Positions 26,003 through 34,976 of a stretch of 51,380 nt of DNA are shown here, piece after piece. Under the pieces are notes generated by a model. That model had not been told where the DNA came from. It did no database searches and saw nothing but the letters and a program-made list of their open reading frames with translations. The stretch's first letter is position 1. The number at the start of each line of letters is the position of its first letter. The DNA lies in NCBI GenBank assembly GCA_045116915.1, contig JBGUMQ010000051.1, forward strand, positions 1 through 51,380, read 5' to 3'. This stretch comes from UBA9732 sp045116915 (GTDB lineage Bacteria; Spirochaetota; Spirochaetia; Sphaerochaetales; Sphaerochaetaceae). The position numbers and the translations under genes are program-made.

Positions 26003-27271
26003 ATGGAAGACATCCGCTTTACAATCACAGACGGAACAGGAGCCTTCAATGAAGATGCTCTCGCAAAACGGACCAGGACATACGAGGGTGCACTCCGCAC
26101 TGCACAGCAGGGGGAGGAGCGCTACAGGATGAGCCTGGGCTGGCACGATGTCGACGAGTGGGCAGGGGAGGAGTGGCTCTCCGCATACGAGAAGCTTGCG
26201 GCAAAGCTCAAGGCCGAGGCCGATGCCCTGGTTGTCATCGGCATAGGCGGATCCAACCAGGCCGCCCGTGCGGTGTACGAGGCCCTCGGAGGGAAGTCCC
26301 CGGTCGAGATCATCTGGGCCGGCAACTCCATCTCGGCACATTCGATCACCGAGGTCATCGGATCGCTGGAAGGGAAGAAGAACATCTATATAGACTGCAT
26401 AGCCAAGAACTTCGAGACCCTCGAGCCCGGAATCGGCTTCAGGGCCATGAGGGATGTGCTCAGGTCCAGATACGGCAAGGACTATACCTCGCATGTGATC
26501 TGCACCTTCACCGAGGACACCCCGGCATGGGAGCTCGCACAGAAGGAAGGTTATGAGTTGCTGCCGTTCCCCAAGGACATCGGCGGAAGGTTCACAGCCC
26601 TGTCCCCCATAGGACTTTTCCCGCTCTGTGTCGCCGGAATCGATATCCGTGCGATCGCAGCCGGTGCAAGGCACATGATGGACAGGCTCCTTTCAGAGAA
26701 GGGGCAGGAGAACATCGCCCTCAGGTATGCCGCGGCCAGGACCTTCATGGCTGGAAGCGGCAAGACAGTCGAGCTCCTTTCATATTTCGAACCCCGTTTC
26801 TTCCGCCTTGCCAAGTGGTGGAAGCAGCTCTACGGCGAGTCCGAGGGCAAGGACGACAAGGGACTCCTCCCGATGGACACATGCTATTCCGAGGACCTGC
26901 ATTCGCTGGGACAGTTCGTCCAGGACGGAACACCCATGCTCTTCGAGACCTTCCTCGATGTACAGAAGCAGGACTTCAGCTACGTGCTCCACGACGACGG
27001 TGTGGACGACAGGTTCGGATACCTGGACGGCAAGGATTTCTGGGAGATCAACAAGGCCGCTTACCGTGCGACGATCTCGGCTCATTCCAGACGCTTCCCG
27101 TGTCTGATCCTCGAGGTCCCTGCCCTTGATGAAGAGACCTTCGGCCAGCTTTTCTATTTCTTCGAATTCGCATGCTACGTCTCATGCAACATAACAGGCG
27201 TCAACCCGTTCGACCAGAACGGAGTCGAGGCATACAAGATCGACATGTTCAGGCTTCTGGGAAAGAAGTGA
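26003..27271 (+). CDS. pgi: Glucose-6-phosphate isomerase
   Basis: A 422-residue protein, in the size range of bacterial PGI. Diagnostic parts are VVIGIGGSNQAARA, DIGGRFTALSPIG, the catalytic-loop stretch GESEGKDDKGLLP, and the C-terminal NITGVNPFDQNGVEAYK. It interconverts glucose 6-phosphate and fructose 6-phosphate in the cytoplasm. It heads an operon with the second GH3 enzyme and sulfatase 3 under a ROK operator. A housekeeping glycolytic step placed inside a substrate-induced operon suggests that the pathway delivers glucose 6-phosphate in quantity, in line with pgmB in the neighbouring operon. Confidence 0.95.
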   Translation: MEDIRFTITDGTGAFNEDALAKRTRTYEGALRTAQQGEERYRMSLGWHDVDEWAGEEWLSAYEKLAAKLKAEADALVVIGIGGSNQAARAVYEALGGKSPVEIIWAGNSISAHSITEVIGSLEGKKNIYIDCIAKNFETLEPGIGFRAMRDVLRSRYGKDYTSHVICTFTEDTPAWELAQKEGYELLPFPKDIGGRFTALSPIGLFPLCVAGIDIRAIAAGARHMMDRLLSEKGQENIALRYAAARTFMAGSGKTVELLSYFEPRFFRLAKWWKQLYGESEGKDDKGLLPMDTCYSEDLHSLGQFVQDGTPMLFETFLDVQKQDFSYVLHDDGVDDRFGYLDGKDFWEINKAAYRATISAHSRRFPCLILEVPALDEETFGQLFYFFEFACYVSCNITGVNPFDQNGVEAYKIDMFRLLGKK

Positions 27272-27284
27272 TAGGGGGAGAGAC

Positions 27285-29702
27285 ATGGAGAAATACCGTA
27301 ATCCGGCTTTGCCGATAGAGGAGAGGGTCGAGGACCTTCTTTCGCGCATGACACTCGAGGAGAAGGTGGCCCAGCTCTGCGGCGACCTCTCGCCGTCCTT
27401 CCTTGTGGACGGAAAGGTCGACATGGAGGCCCTGAGGAAGAACTTCCCCAACGGCCACGGACGCTTCACGCAGTTCTCGACGGTCGGAATCGTCGATCCA
27501 AAGCTGATAGCCAGGATATCGAACGAGGTACAGAGATACTTCGTCGAGGAGACCAGGCTCGGAATCCCCGTTGCACTCCAGACCGAGAACCTCTGCGGCT
27601 ATCCCGGAAAGGGAGGGACCCTCTATCCGGCACAGATCAACCTGGGCTGCACATGGGAGCCCGAACTGGCCCTCGAGATGGCAAGGAACATCGGGGAGGA
27701 GACCAGGAGCGTCGGTATCTCATCCGCAATGAGCCCTGTGATCGATGTCGCCAGGGACCCCAGATGGGGAAGGACATACGAGACATACGGTGAGGACCCG
27801 TACCTCGTGTCCCAGTTCGGCAAGAACTACATCGGCGGCATGCAGGGAACCGGCGTGAGCTGCATCGCAAAGCACTTCCTGGGCTACGCTTTCACCCAGG
27901 GCGGTGCGAACACCACCGTCTTCCGCTGCGGACACAGGGAGATGTACGAGGATTTCGCAACCCCGTTCGAGGCAGCCATGAAGGACGAGGACCTCGATTC
28001 GGTCATGTGCAACTACGGCGAGATCGACGGCATCCCCGTCATAGCCAATCCCGAAATCATCGGAAAGCTGTTGCGTGACGAGATGGGATTCAAGGGAATC
28101 TGCACATCCGACGGCGCCGCCATCCTCAGGGTCTTCAACACATACAAGGTCGGAAACACATACGAGGAAGCCGGAGCCATCGCCAAGAAGGCCGGAGCCG
28201 ATACCGAGATCCCCGTGGGAGCCGCATTCGCGAAGCTCCCCGAGTACGTCAGGTCCGGATTCGTGTCTGAGGAGTGCATCGACGAGTCAGTCAGAAGGGT
28301 CCTCAGGATCAAGTTCAAGTGCGGTCTGTTCGAGAATCCGTACTGCGACGAGGGAAGTGTCCCGGCAGACATGACCACACCGGAGAAGAAGGCGCTGTCG
28401 GAGAGGATCGCCGCCGATTCACTCGTCCTGCTGAAGAACAGCGGCGTCCTGCCGCTGAAGAAGGGCACCAGGCTCGCCGTCATCGGCCCGCATGCCGATT
28501 CACTGAGATATCCCGTTTCCGGATACACATATCCCGCCTACATCGAGATGATGGTGGGCGCTTCCAAGGGTGAGAGCGTCGGAATCGGAGGAATGGCCGA
28601 CGTGGCAAGCGAACAGCCGACCAATACCGACAACTTCTTCCGCAAGATGCTGGAGATCTTCACTCCCGAACAGCGCGCAAGCCTTGACGACATGAACACC
28701 ATCCTCAGGAAGATGGAGGCCAGGAGCCTGCGCGAGGTCCTTTCCGACAGGTTCGATGTCTCGTTCGCCGAGGGCTGCAGGATCACCGGTGACGACAGGT
28801 CCGGTTTCGACAAGGCGCTGGATGCCGCCGGGAAGTCGGATGTCGTGGTGTTCGCCTGCGGCGGCAACTGCGGATGGACGAACGTCACCGGAGGAGAGGG
28901 AATCGACAGGAGCAATCTGGACCTCCCCGGAGTTCAGGAAGAGCTGCTTGAGAAACTCATCGCCACAGGGAAGCCGGTCGTGGTGGTCATATACGGACCT
29001 CAGGTGTTCGCGGTCAACTACGCACAGGAGCACGCCGCGGCCATCATCCAGGCGTTCATGCCCGGACAGTATGCCGGCAAGGTCATCGCCGATGCCATCG
29101 ACGGAACGGTCAACCCGGGCGGAAAGCTCACATTCTCCGTCCCGAGGCATGTGGGCCATATCCCGGTCTACTACAACCACAGATGGGGTTCGGGCTACAA
29201 CAGACCGCCTGCAACCGGAATCTTCAAGGGCGGTTATGTGGACGGACCGGACGATCCGCTGTACTGCTTCGGATACGGACTGTCCTACACGACGTTCGAT
29301 ATCGGTTCATACTCCGTTGACAAGACGGAGGTCGTGGCCGACGGTGATGTCAGGATCTCCTGCAAGGTCAGGAACACCGGCAAGGTGAAGGGTGACGAGG
29401 TCGTCCAGCTTTACACCTCGTTCAAGGGTACCGGAGTCGTCAGACCCGTCCAGGAACTCAGGGGCTTCAGGCGCGTGACCCTGGAACCGGGAGAGGAGAA
29501 GACAATCGTCTTCAAGTTGTCGATGAGACAGCTCGGCTATTACGACGAACACATGGAGTTCGTGGTCGAGCCGGGAACACTCGATGTCATGATCGGAGAC
29601 AAGTGCAGGGACTATCCGGTCCGTGAGCAGATCAGGATTGTCGGAGAGAAGAGGAATGTGAAGGACCGCCGTGTCTACACATGCGATACAGAGGTGTTAT
29701 GA
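27285..29702 (+). CDS. GH3 beta-glucosidase/beta-xylosidase type, multidomain, cytoplasmic
   Basis: An 805-residue protein: N-terminal barrel (about 20-350), a second alpha/beta domain (about 370-640), and a fibronectin-III-like domain near the C-terminus (about 680-760, with VRNTGKVKGDEVVQLY and ELRGFRRVTLEPGEEKT). The nucleophile is Asp276 in GICTSDGAAI; the barrel also has the KHF of GH3. There is no Asp-His dyad, so it should act as an ordinary retaining hydrolase, in contrast to the GH3 at 18194. There is no signal peptide (MEKYRNPALPIEERV). It trims beta-linked sugars from imported oligosaccharides or glycosides. AGGGGGAG precedes ATG 27285; the stop overlaps the start of sulfatase 3. 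Confidence 0.92.
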   Translation: MEKYRNPALPIEERVEDLLSRMTLEEKVAQLCGDLSPSFLVDGKVDMEALRKNFPNGHGRFTQFSTVGIVDPKLIARISNEVQRYFVEETRLGIPVALQTENLCGYPGKGGTLYPAQINLGCTWEPELALEMARNIGEETRSVGISSAMSPVIDVARDPRWGRTYETYGEDPYLVSQFGKNYIGGMQGTGVSCIAKHFLGYAFTQGGANTTVFRCGHREMYEDFATPFEAAMKDEDLDSVMCNYGEIDGIPVIANPEIIGKLLRDEMGFKGICTSDGAAILRVFNTYKVGNTYEEAGAIAKKAGADTEIPVGAAFAKLPEYVRSGFVSEECIDESVRRVLRIKFKCGLFENPYCDEGSVPADMTTPEKKALSERIAADSLVLLKNSGVLPLKKGTRLAVIGPHADSLRYPVSGYTYPAYIEMMVGASKGESVGIGGMADVASEQPTNTDNFFRKMLEIFTPEQRASLDDMNTILRKMEARSLREVLSDRFDVSFAEGCRITGDDRSGFDKALDAAGKSDVVVFACGGNCGWTNVTGGEGIDRSNLDLPGVQEELLEKLIATGKPVVVVIYGPQVFAVNYAQEHAAAIIQAFMPGQYAGKVIADAIDGTVNPGGKLTFSVPRHVGHIPVYYNHRWGSGYNRPPATGIFKGGYVDGPDDPLYCFGYGLSYTTFDIGSYSVDKTEVVADGDVRISCKVRNTGKVKGDEVVQLYTSFKGTGVVRPVQELRGFRRVTLEPGEEKTIVFKLSMRQLGYYDEHMEFVVEPGTLDVMIGDKCRDYPVREQIRIVGEKRNVKDRRVYTCDTEVL

Positions 29703-31336
29703 GCAGGAAAAGACCTAACATAGTTATCTTCAATCCCGATGAGATGCGCTGGGATGCGCTGGGACACATGGGTGTGAACCCGGCCGCAAGGACCCCGTAT
29801 CTGGATGAGTTCGCAAGGACGGAGGCGGTATCGTTCTCCAATGCATACTGCCAGAACCCCGTCTGCTGTCCTTCCAGATGCTCCTTCTTCACTGGGCTCT
29901 ATCCCCATGTCAGGGGCCACAGGACCATGCAGCACCTGCTGCACGAGGACGAGTCCAGCATGTTCAGCGAGCTCAAGGCAGCCGGCTACCATGTCTGGAT
30001 GAACGACCGCAACGACCTTGTCGCCGGTCAGATCCCCGGCCTTGTGGAAGCCCATGCCGATGTCATCTACTCCGGTAAGACCGACCCCCGCGTCATTTCC
30101 CCCGACCACGGCAAGCCGGTCATCGCCGGAATCCGCGGCGAGATGGGAAGCAAGTTCTTCTATTCCCACTACATCGGGGAACTCACGACCGATGCTCAGG
30201 GCAGATGCTACAACAACGACGATTCCTGTGTGGACGAATGCATAAGGGTCATGGGGGAGGGCGCCGGCGACAAGCCCATGGTGGCTTTCCTGGGACTGTT
30301 ATATCCCCACTGCCCCTATGGGGTGGAGGAGCCTTACTTCTCCGCCATCGACAGGTCGAAACTGCCGAAGAGGGCCTCGAAGGGAACCGGAAAACCCGTC
30401 ATGCAGGAAGAGCTGCGCAGACGCATGGGTATAGACCAGCTCGATGAGAAGGACTGGGACGAACTCAGGGCCACGTACCTGGGGATGTGCATGAAGATCG
30501 ATGACCAGTTCAAGAGGCTCTGCGAGGGACTCAAGGCCAACGGTACCTATGACGACTCCCTCATCATCGTCCTTTCCGACCATGGCGACTTCTGCGGCGA
30601 CTACAGTCTCCCGGAGAAGAGCCAGAACACGTTCGAGGACTGTCTGACACGAGTCCCGCTTCTGATCAAGCCACCGAAAGGATGTCCCGTCGATCCGGGT
30701 GTCACCCATTCCATGGCCGAACTCGTGGATTTCTACGCCACCGTCATGGACTATGCAGGGGTGGAGCCGGACCACGACCAGTACGGCGTATCACTCAGAC
30801 ATATTGTCGAGGACCGCACGCAGTCGGGCAAGGAGTACGTCTTCTGCGAGGGCGGAAGGATGCCCTATGAGCACCAGGCGGACGAATACCACGGAGTCTG
30901 CGGACGTTCGGGCGTCATCCCGCGTATCAGCGACTACTGGCCCAAGCAGGATGCCCAGACGGACGGAACGGCCCACATCAAGGGCACGATGATCCGCGAC
31001 AGCAGATATAAATATATAAAGAGGGCGGACGGGACCGACGAATTCTACGACACCCTCAAGGATCCGCTCGAGGAGAACAACGCCATATCCGACCCCGCCA
31101 ATGCCGATGCCGTCCTCCGCATGAGGCTGGCCATGCTGGACTGGTACCAGAGGACCTGCGACATAGTGCCAAGGAAAATCGACAACCGCATCAAATACAG
31201 CCAGGCCAAGGCCATGACGGCCTCCCTTCCGGACGATATCCGCAGGGGACTTATGGAGGAGTACACGGAAGGTCTCGGCGGTATGGGACTGGCTCTGAGG
31301 ATACGTGAGGAAAAGCAGAAACTCGAGGGGAATTGA
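29699..31336 (+). CDS. Sulfatase 3 (Cys-type, cytoplasmic)
   Basis: I start this gene at ATG 29699, whose ATGA overlaps the GH3 stop codon; the frame opens at 29681 but lacks a ribosome site there. The protein has 545 residues. The site is CCPSR with Cys56 as the residue to be modified; metal residues lie in NPDEMRWDALG and LSDHGDFCGDY. No signal peptide (MSRKRPNIVIFNPDE). The long C-terminal tail and the VRGHRTMQHLL segment after the active site resemble several poorly characterised glycan sulfatases; the substrate is not clear. It is translationally coupled to GH3, so desulfation and deglycosylation are probably made in step. Confidence 0.92.
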   Translation: MSRKRPNIVIFNPDEMRWDALGHMGVNPAARTPYLDEFARTEAVSFSNAYCQNPVCCPSRCSFFTGLYPHVRGHRTMQHLLHEDESSMFSELKAAGYHVWMNDRNDLVAGQIPGLVEAHADVIYSGKTDPRVISPDHGKPVIAGIRGEMGSKFFYSHYIGELTTDAQGRCYNNDDSCVDECIRVMGEGAGDKPMVAFLGLLYPHCPYGVEEPYFSAIDRSKLPKRASKGTGKPVMQEELRRRMGIDQLDEKDWDELRATYLGMCMKIDDQFKRLCEGLKANGTYDDSLIIVLSDHGDFCGDYSLPEKSQNTFEDCLTRVPLLIKPPKGCPVDPGVTHSMAELVDFYATVMDYAGVEPDHDQYGVSLRHIVEDRTQSGKEYVFCEGGRMPYEHQADEYHGVCGRSGVIPRISDYWPKQDAQTDGTAHIKGTMIRDSRYKYIKRADGTDEFYDTLKDPLEENNAISDPANADAVLRMRLAMLDWYQRTCDIVPRKIDNRIKYSQAKAMTASLPDDIRRGLMEEYTEGLGGMGLALRIREEKQKLEGN

Positions 31337-31338
31337 CA

Positions 31339-31359
31339 TTTTTTAAATATTTTAAAAAA
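31339..31359. repeat. A/T-only inverted repeat after sulfatase 3
   Basis: TTTTTTAAA (31339-31347), TAT, TTTAAAAAA (31351-31359): perfect nine-base arms starting three bases after the sulfatase 3 stop codon. A weak A/U hairpin terminator is possible but not sure. Confidence 0.35.
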
Positions 31360-31374
31360 TTATGATTTTTCCTC

Positions 31375-31427
31375 TTGCGTTCCTCGGAAGATGTGGTATA
31401 GTTAAGATAATTAAATTAATTAATTAA
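31375..31427 (+). promoter_or_regulatory. Promoter of the transporter/glycolysis operon with ROK operator copy 4
   Basis: TTGCGT (31375-31380), 16-base spacer, TATAGT (31397-31402), then ATAATTAA (31407-31414), five bases, TTAATTAA (31420-31427). One arm has one mismatch to the other copies. About 60 bases of leader follow before the binding-protein gene. Confidence 0.7.
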
Positions 31428-31487
31428 ATCGAAACGTTTGCGGCGTCCCCATGGAGGAGATGACGTAAAAGAAAAAAGGAGAAGAAA

Positions 31488-33041
31488 ATGAAGAAATTTC
31501 TTGCAATTCTTTTGATTCTGGCAGTTGCCGCTGTCGCATTCGCAGGTGGAGACGCCGAGAAGGGATCCACAACAACATCGGCAACCGGACCGGTCGAGAT
31601 CAACGTCGGCGGACCTACCGGATGGGACACCCTTTCACCGTTCAGAACCAACGTCGGAAACAACATCCCCGTTCTCCAGACAGTCGTCTATGAGAGCCTC
31701 GGATACCTCGACGGAACCAACACCCTTGTCCCCTGGTGCGCAAAGGAGTGGAAGACAACAGACAACGGCGTGTCCTACGACATCACCCTCTATGATTACA
31801 TCACAGACTCCGCAGGAAACAAGATCACTTCCGCAGACCTCGTGTGGTTCATCGAGACAGCCAAGGAGAAGGCACTGAAGCCCAACTTCAAGTATGTCGA
31901 GAGCGTTGTCGCAACAGGCGAGTACACATTCAAGGTCACATTCAACTACACACTGGTCGGTGTCTTCGAGACATTCATGACAGATACATTCGTCTGCTCC
32001 AAGGCAGCATACGAGAAGCAGGGTGACGATTTCGTCAACTCATGCATCACGACATCCGCCTACAAGTGCACATCCTTCGTTTCCGGTTCGACCGCTGTAT
32101 TCGAGAAGAGGGATGACTACTGGCAGGACCTCTCGCTGCTCTGCGCACAGCTCCAGCCGAATGTCGACAAGGTCACATTCCACACGATTCCCGAGGCAGC
32201 ACAGCTCGGTATCGCTCTTGAGACCGGTGTCATCGATTTCGCAGTCCAGTTCCCCGCATCCACAGCCGTCCAGTTCGATGGCCTCAAGGACTTCACACTC
32301 CAGAAGGGTGAGTCCAGAAACGGAATGCAGATCTTCTTCTCGGGTGCCGAAGGGAAGGCCGTTGCAAACGACAAGTACCTCAGACAGGCCATCTGCTATG
32401 CACTCAACAACCAGCTGATGATCGACGCTGTCCTCGAGGGATACGGCGATGAGATGCACGACAGTGCCGCAACATATGCAATGGGATATCAGGATAGCTG
32501 GAGGACAGAGGAGTACTATCCGTACTCGGTCGAGAAGGCCAAGGCTGCCCTCGCCAAGTCCAACTACAAGGGACAGGAACTGGTCCTGCTCGGAAGCTCC
32601 AACACCAAGACCCTGGCTGAGATCATCCAGAACTGCTGCGCCGCAGTCGGAATCAACATCAAGCTCGACCTCAGGCAGACAGCCATGGTCACAGCCATCA
32701 GACTTGACGGAACACAGTACGACATGTTCATCAACCAGGTCGGCGGAATCACACTGGCCAACCACTGGAACACAAGATACGACGCCAGAGCCTACAAGGC
32801 CGGTGACGCCACATCCAGAAAGGACATGGTCCTTGCAGACATGATCGCAGAGGCTTCCACAGTCGATGGCTTCACGGTCGAGAACATCAACAAGGTCCAC
32901 AACTACATCAAGGAAGAGGCTTACGGTTACGGAATGTACCAGCCCCAGGTCCTGTCGGTCTGGAGCAACAAGCTCGGAATCAAGGAAGTCGTGAACGACA
33001 ACATCAAGTGCGTTGTCCCGACAGCCTGCGTCTACAGATAA
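31488..33041 (+). CDS. ABC transporter solute-binding protein, family 5 (dipeptide/oligopeptide/oligosaccharide type)
   Basis: A 517-residue protein. Residues 1-19 are a signal peptide (MKKFLAILLILAVAAVAFA) with likely cleavage before GG; there is no lipobox Cys, so it is a soluble periplasmic protein, a style common in spirochaetes. The mature part has the family-5 layout: SPFRTNVGNN, VYESLGYLDG, LVPWCAKEWK, DLVWFIETAK and the late QAICYALNNQLMIDAVLEGYG. Family 5 proteins carry peptides, but also oligosaccharides and other organic solutes. The surrounding sulfatases and GH3 genes point to a sulfated oligosaccharide or glycoside here (inference). ATG 31488 follows AAAAGGAGAA. A hairpin at 33061-33095 separates it from the permeases. 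Confidence 0.92.
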   Translation: MKKFLAILLILAVAAVAFAGGDAEKGSTTTSATGPVEINVGGPTGWDTLSPFRTNVGNNIPVLQTVVYESLGYLDGTNTLVPWCAKEWKTTDNGVSYDITLYDYITDSAGNKITSADLVWFIETAKEKALKPNFKYVESVVATGEYTFKVTFNYTLVGVFETFMTDTFVCSKAAYEKQGDDFVNSCITTSAYKCTSFVSGSTAVFEKRDDYWQDLSLLCAQLQPNVDKVTFHTIPEAAQLGIALETGVIDFAVQFPASTAVQFDGLKDFTLQKGESRNGMQIFFSGAEGKAVANDKYLRQAICYALNNQLMIDAVLEGYGDEMHDSAATYAMGYQDSWRTEEYYPYSVEKAKAALAKSNYKGQELVLLGSSNTKTLAEIIQNCCAAVGINIKLDLRQTAMVTAIRLDGTQYDMFINQVGGITLANHWNTRYDARAYKAGDATSRKDMVLADMIAEASTVDGFTVENINKVHNYIKEEAYGYGMYQPQVLSVWSNKLGIKEVVNDNIKCVVPTACVYR

Positions 33042-33060
33042 TTCGTCAACAGACTTGAAG

Positions 33061-33095
33061 ATGCCCCGGGGCCTGCAAAGCCCCAGGGCATTTTT
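33061..33095 (+). terminator. Hairpin with T-run between binding protein and permease genes
   Basis: ATGCCC (33061-33066) pairs with GGGCAT (33086-33091), and GGGGC (33068-33072) with GCCCC (33080-33084), around a seven-base loop with one mismatched pair; TTTTT follows at 33091-33095. In an operon this position typically stops part of the transcripts or protects the binding-protein mRNA, giving more binding protein than permease. Confidence 0.75.
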
Positions 33096-33142
33096 CGATA
33101 ATCGAACATAGGTTTTTGAAAAAAAAAGGAGGAGCTGGAATA

Positions 33143-34099
33143 ATGCTGAGATACTTCCTTAAGCGCCTGCTGTGGATGATCCCCATCATTCTTGCGGTTG
33201 CTATCGTAGTCTTCACCCTGATGACCTTCTGTCCCGGAGACCCGGCTGAGATCATCCTGGGTTCGGAGGCCACTGACGATGCCCTTCAGGCAAAGAGGGA
33301 CGAACTCGGATTGAGCGACCCGTACTTCGTCAGACTTGGCCGCTATCTGAGTGATACATTCATCCATTTCAATCTGGGTGTGGCATGGAAAACGGGAATC
33401 CCCATCGGACAGTCCATTGCGGAGAGACTTCCCAGAACCATGCTTCTTTCGGGAATCACACTGCTGCTTTCGTTCGGTATAGGTGTTCCCCTCGGAGTAA
33501 TCGCGGCTGTCAACCAGAACAAGTGGCAGGACTCGCTCTGCATGGTCCTCGCACTCGTCGGCGTCTCGATGCCTAACTTCTGGCTTGCACTCCTGCTCGT
33601 CATACTCTTCGCGGTCAAGCTCCAGTGGCTTCCCGCACTTGGAATCGGTGGCGTGAAATACTACATACTGCCCGCCATTTCCTCATCATCCATGCACATC
33701 GCATCCGCCGCACGTCAGTCGAGGTCTTCCATGCTCGACGTCATCAGGTCGGATTACATCACAACCGCCAGGGCAAAGGGTGTTCCCGAGAAGCAGGTCA
33801 TCACCAAGCATGCACTCAAGAACGCTCTGATCCCCATCATCACCATGATGGGAACACAGTTCGGAAAGATGCTCGGCGGAGCCATGATCATCGAGACCAT
33901 CTTCTCGATTCCCGGCATGGGAACCCTGATCATCACATCAGTCAACAACAGGGACTATCCCGTTGTCCAGACAGGAACTATCTTCCTGGCAATCGTCTTC
34001 TCCTTCAGCATGCTGCTGGTCGATATGCTCTATGCACTGGTCGACCCGAGGATCAAGGCCCAGTACCAGAGGAAGGCAAAGATGGGGAGGGTGAAGTAA
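33143..34099 (+). CDS. ABC transporter permease, DppB/OppB type
   Basis: A 318-residue protein starting at ATG 33143, with AAGGAGGAGC eight bases upstream; the frame extends to 33116 through the ribosome site and is not used. It has six hydrophobic helices, the N-terminal LRYFLKRLLWMIPIILAV typical of DppB, and the coupling loop DVIRSDYITTARAKGVPEKQVITKHALKNALIPIIT. With the following permease it forms the membrane channel of the importer. Confidence 0.95.
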   Translation: MLRYFLKRLLWMIPIILAVAIVVFTLMTFCPGDPAEIILGSEATDDALQAKRDELGLSDPYFVRLGRYLSDTFIHFNLGVAWKTGIPIGQSIAERLPRTMLLSGITLLLSFGIGVPLGVIAAVNQNKWQDSLCMVLALVGVSMPNFWLALLLVILFAVKLQWLPALGIGGVKYYILPAISSSSMHIASAARQSRSSMLDVIRSDYITTARAKGVPEKQVITKHALKNALIPIITMMGTQFGKMLGGAMIIETIFSIPGMGTLIITSVNNRDYPVVQTGTIFLAIVFSFSMLLVDMLYALVDPRIKAQYQRKAKMGRVK

Positions 34100-34100
34100 G

Positions 34101-34964
34101 ATGGCTAAGAAAGTAAAGAAAGGTCAGTCCGAGTTCTCCAGGTTCCTCTATCAGCTGAGCAAGAACAAGATGGCGATGATCGGACTCGCAATCATCGTCC
34201 TTGAGATCATCGTGGCCATCATAGCCCCGTGGATCGCTCCTTACGGATATCAGGAAATCGATACAACCGCCCTCAGGCAGGCACCGAGTGCCGCCCACTG
34301 GTTCGGTACGGATGAGATCGGAAGAGACATCTTCTCCCGTGTCCTGATCGGAACGAGGTATTCGCTGTCGATGGGTATCCTCGCGACCCTCATAAGCGCC
34401 GCGATAGGAATAGTCATAGGTGCAATCGCCGGTTTCGCGGGCGGTTGGGCAGACAACATCATCATGAGGTTCCTGGACGTCATCCAGTCGTTGCCCGGAA
34501 TGCTCCTGGTCATCGTCATGTCCGCTGTCCTGGGTTCCGGATACTTCAACACCATCCTGGCACTGTCCGTCGGTTCCATACCTGCATCGGCCAGAATGCT
34601 CAGGGCCAACATGCTCAGACAGAGGAAGGCCGAGTACATCGAGGCCGCGTACTCCATCAACTGCAGCGCACCCAGGATCATATTCAGACACCTTGTCCCG
34701 AACTCGATTTCGGCCAACATCGTCCAGATGACAATGGGTGTATCGCACGTCATCGTCCAGGCCGCATCCCTGTCCTTCATCGGACTCGGAATCCAGCCGC
34801 CCATCCCCGACTGGGGCGCAATGCTCTCCGGAGCCAGGGCCTTCATCAGGAAGTCGCCGCACATGGTCATCTTCCCGGGTCTTGCAATCGCAGTGACGGT
34901 CCTTGCCGTCAACATGCTGGGTGACGGTGTCAGGGACGCCATGGACCCGAAGCTCAAGAAGTAA
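34101..34964 (+). CDS. ABC transporter permease, DppC/OppC type
   Basis: A 287-residue protein with an N-terminal cytoplasmic stretch rich in Lys, one helix (about 30-50), the typical HWFGTDEIGRDIFSRVLIGTRYSL of the DppC family, and five more helices. The coupling loop is ANMLRQRKAEYIEAAYSINCSAPRIIFRHLVPN (residues ~166-200). It begins two bases after the upstream stop codon and forms the second half of the channel. Confidence 0.95.
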   Translation: MAKKVKKGQSEFSRFLYQLSKNKMAMIGLAIIVLEIIVAIIAPWIAPYGYQEIDTTALRQAPSAAHWFGTDEIGRDIFSRVLIGTRYSLSMGILATLISAAIGIVIGAIAGFAGGWADNIIMRFLDVIQSLPGMLLVIVMSAVLGSGYFNTILALSVGSIPASARMLRANMLRQRKAEYIEAAYSINCSAPRIIFRHLVPNSISANIVQMTMGVSHVIVQAASLSFIGLGIQPPIPDWGAMLSGARAFIRKSPHMVIFPGLAIAVTVLAVNMLGDGVRDAMDPKLKK

Positions 34965-34976
34965 GGAGGAGTACAG

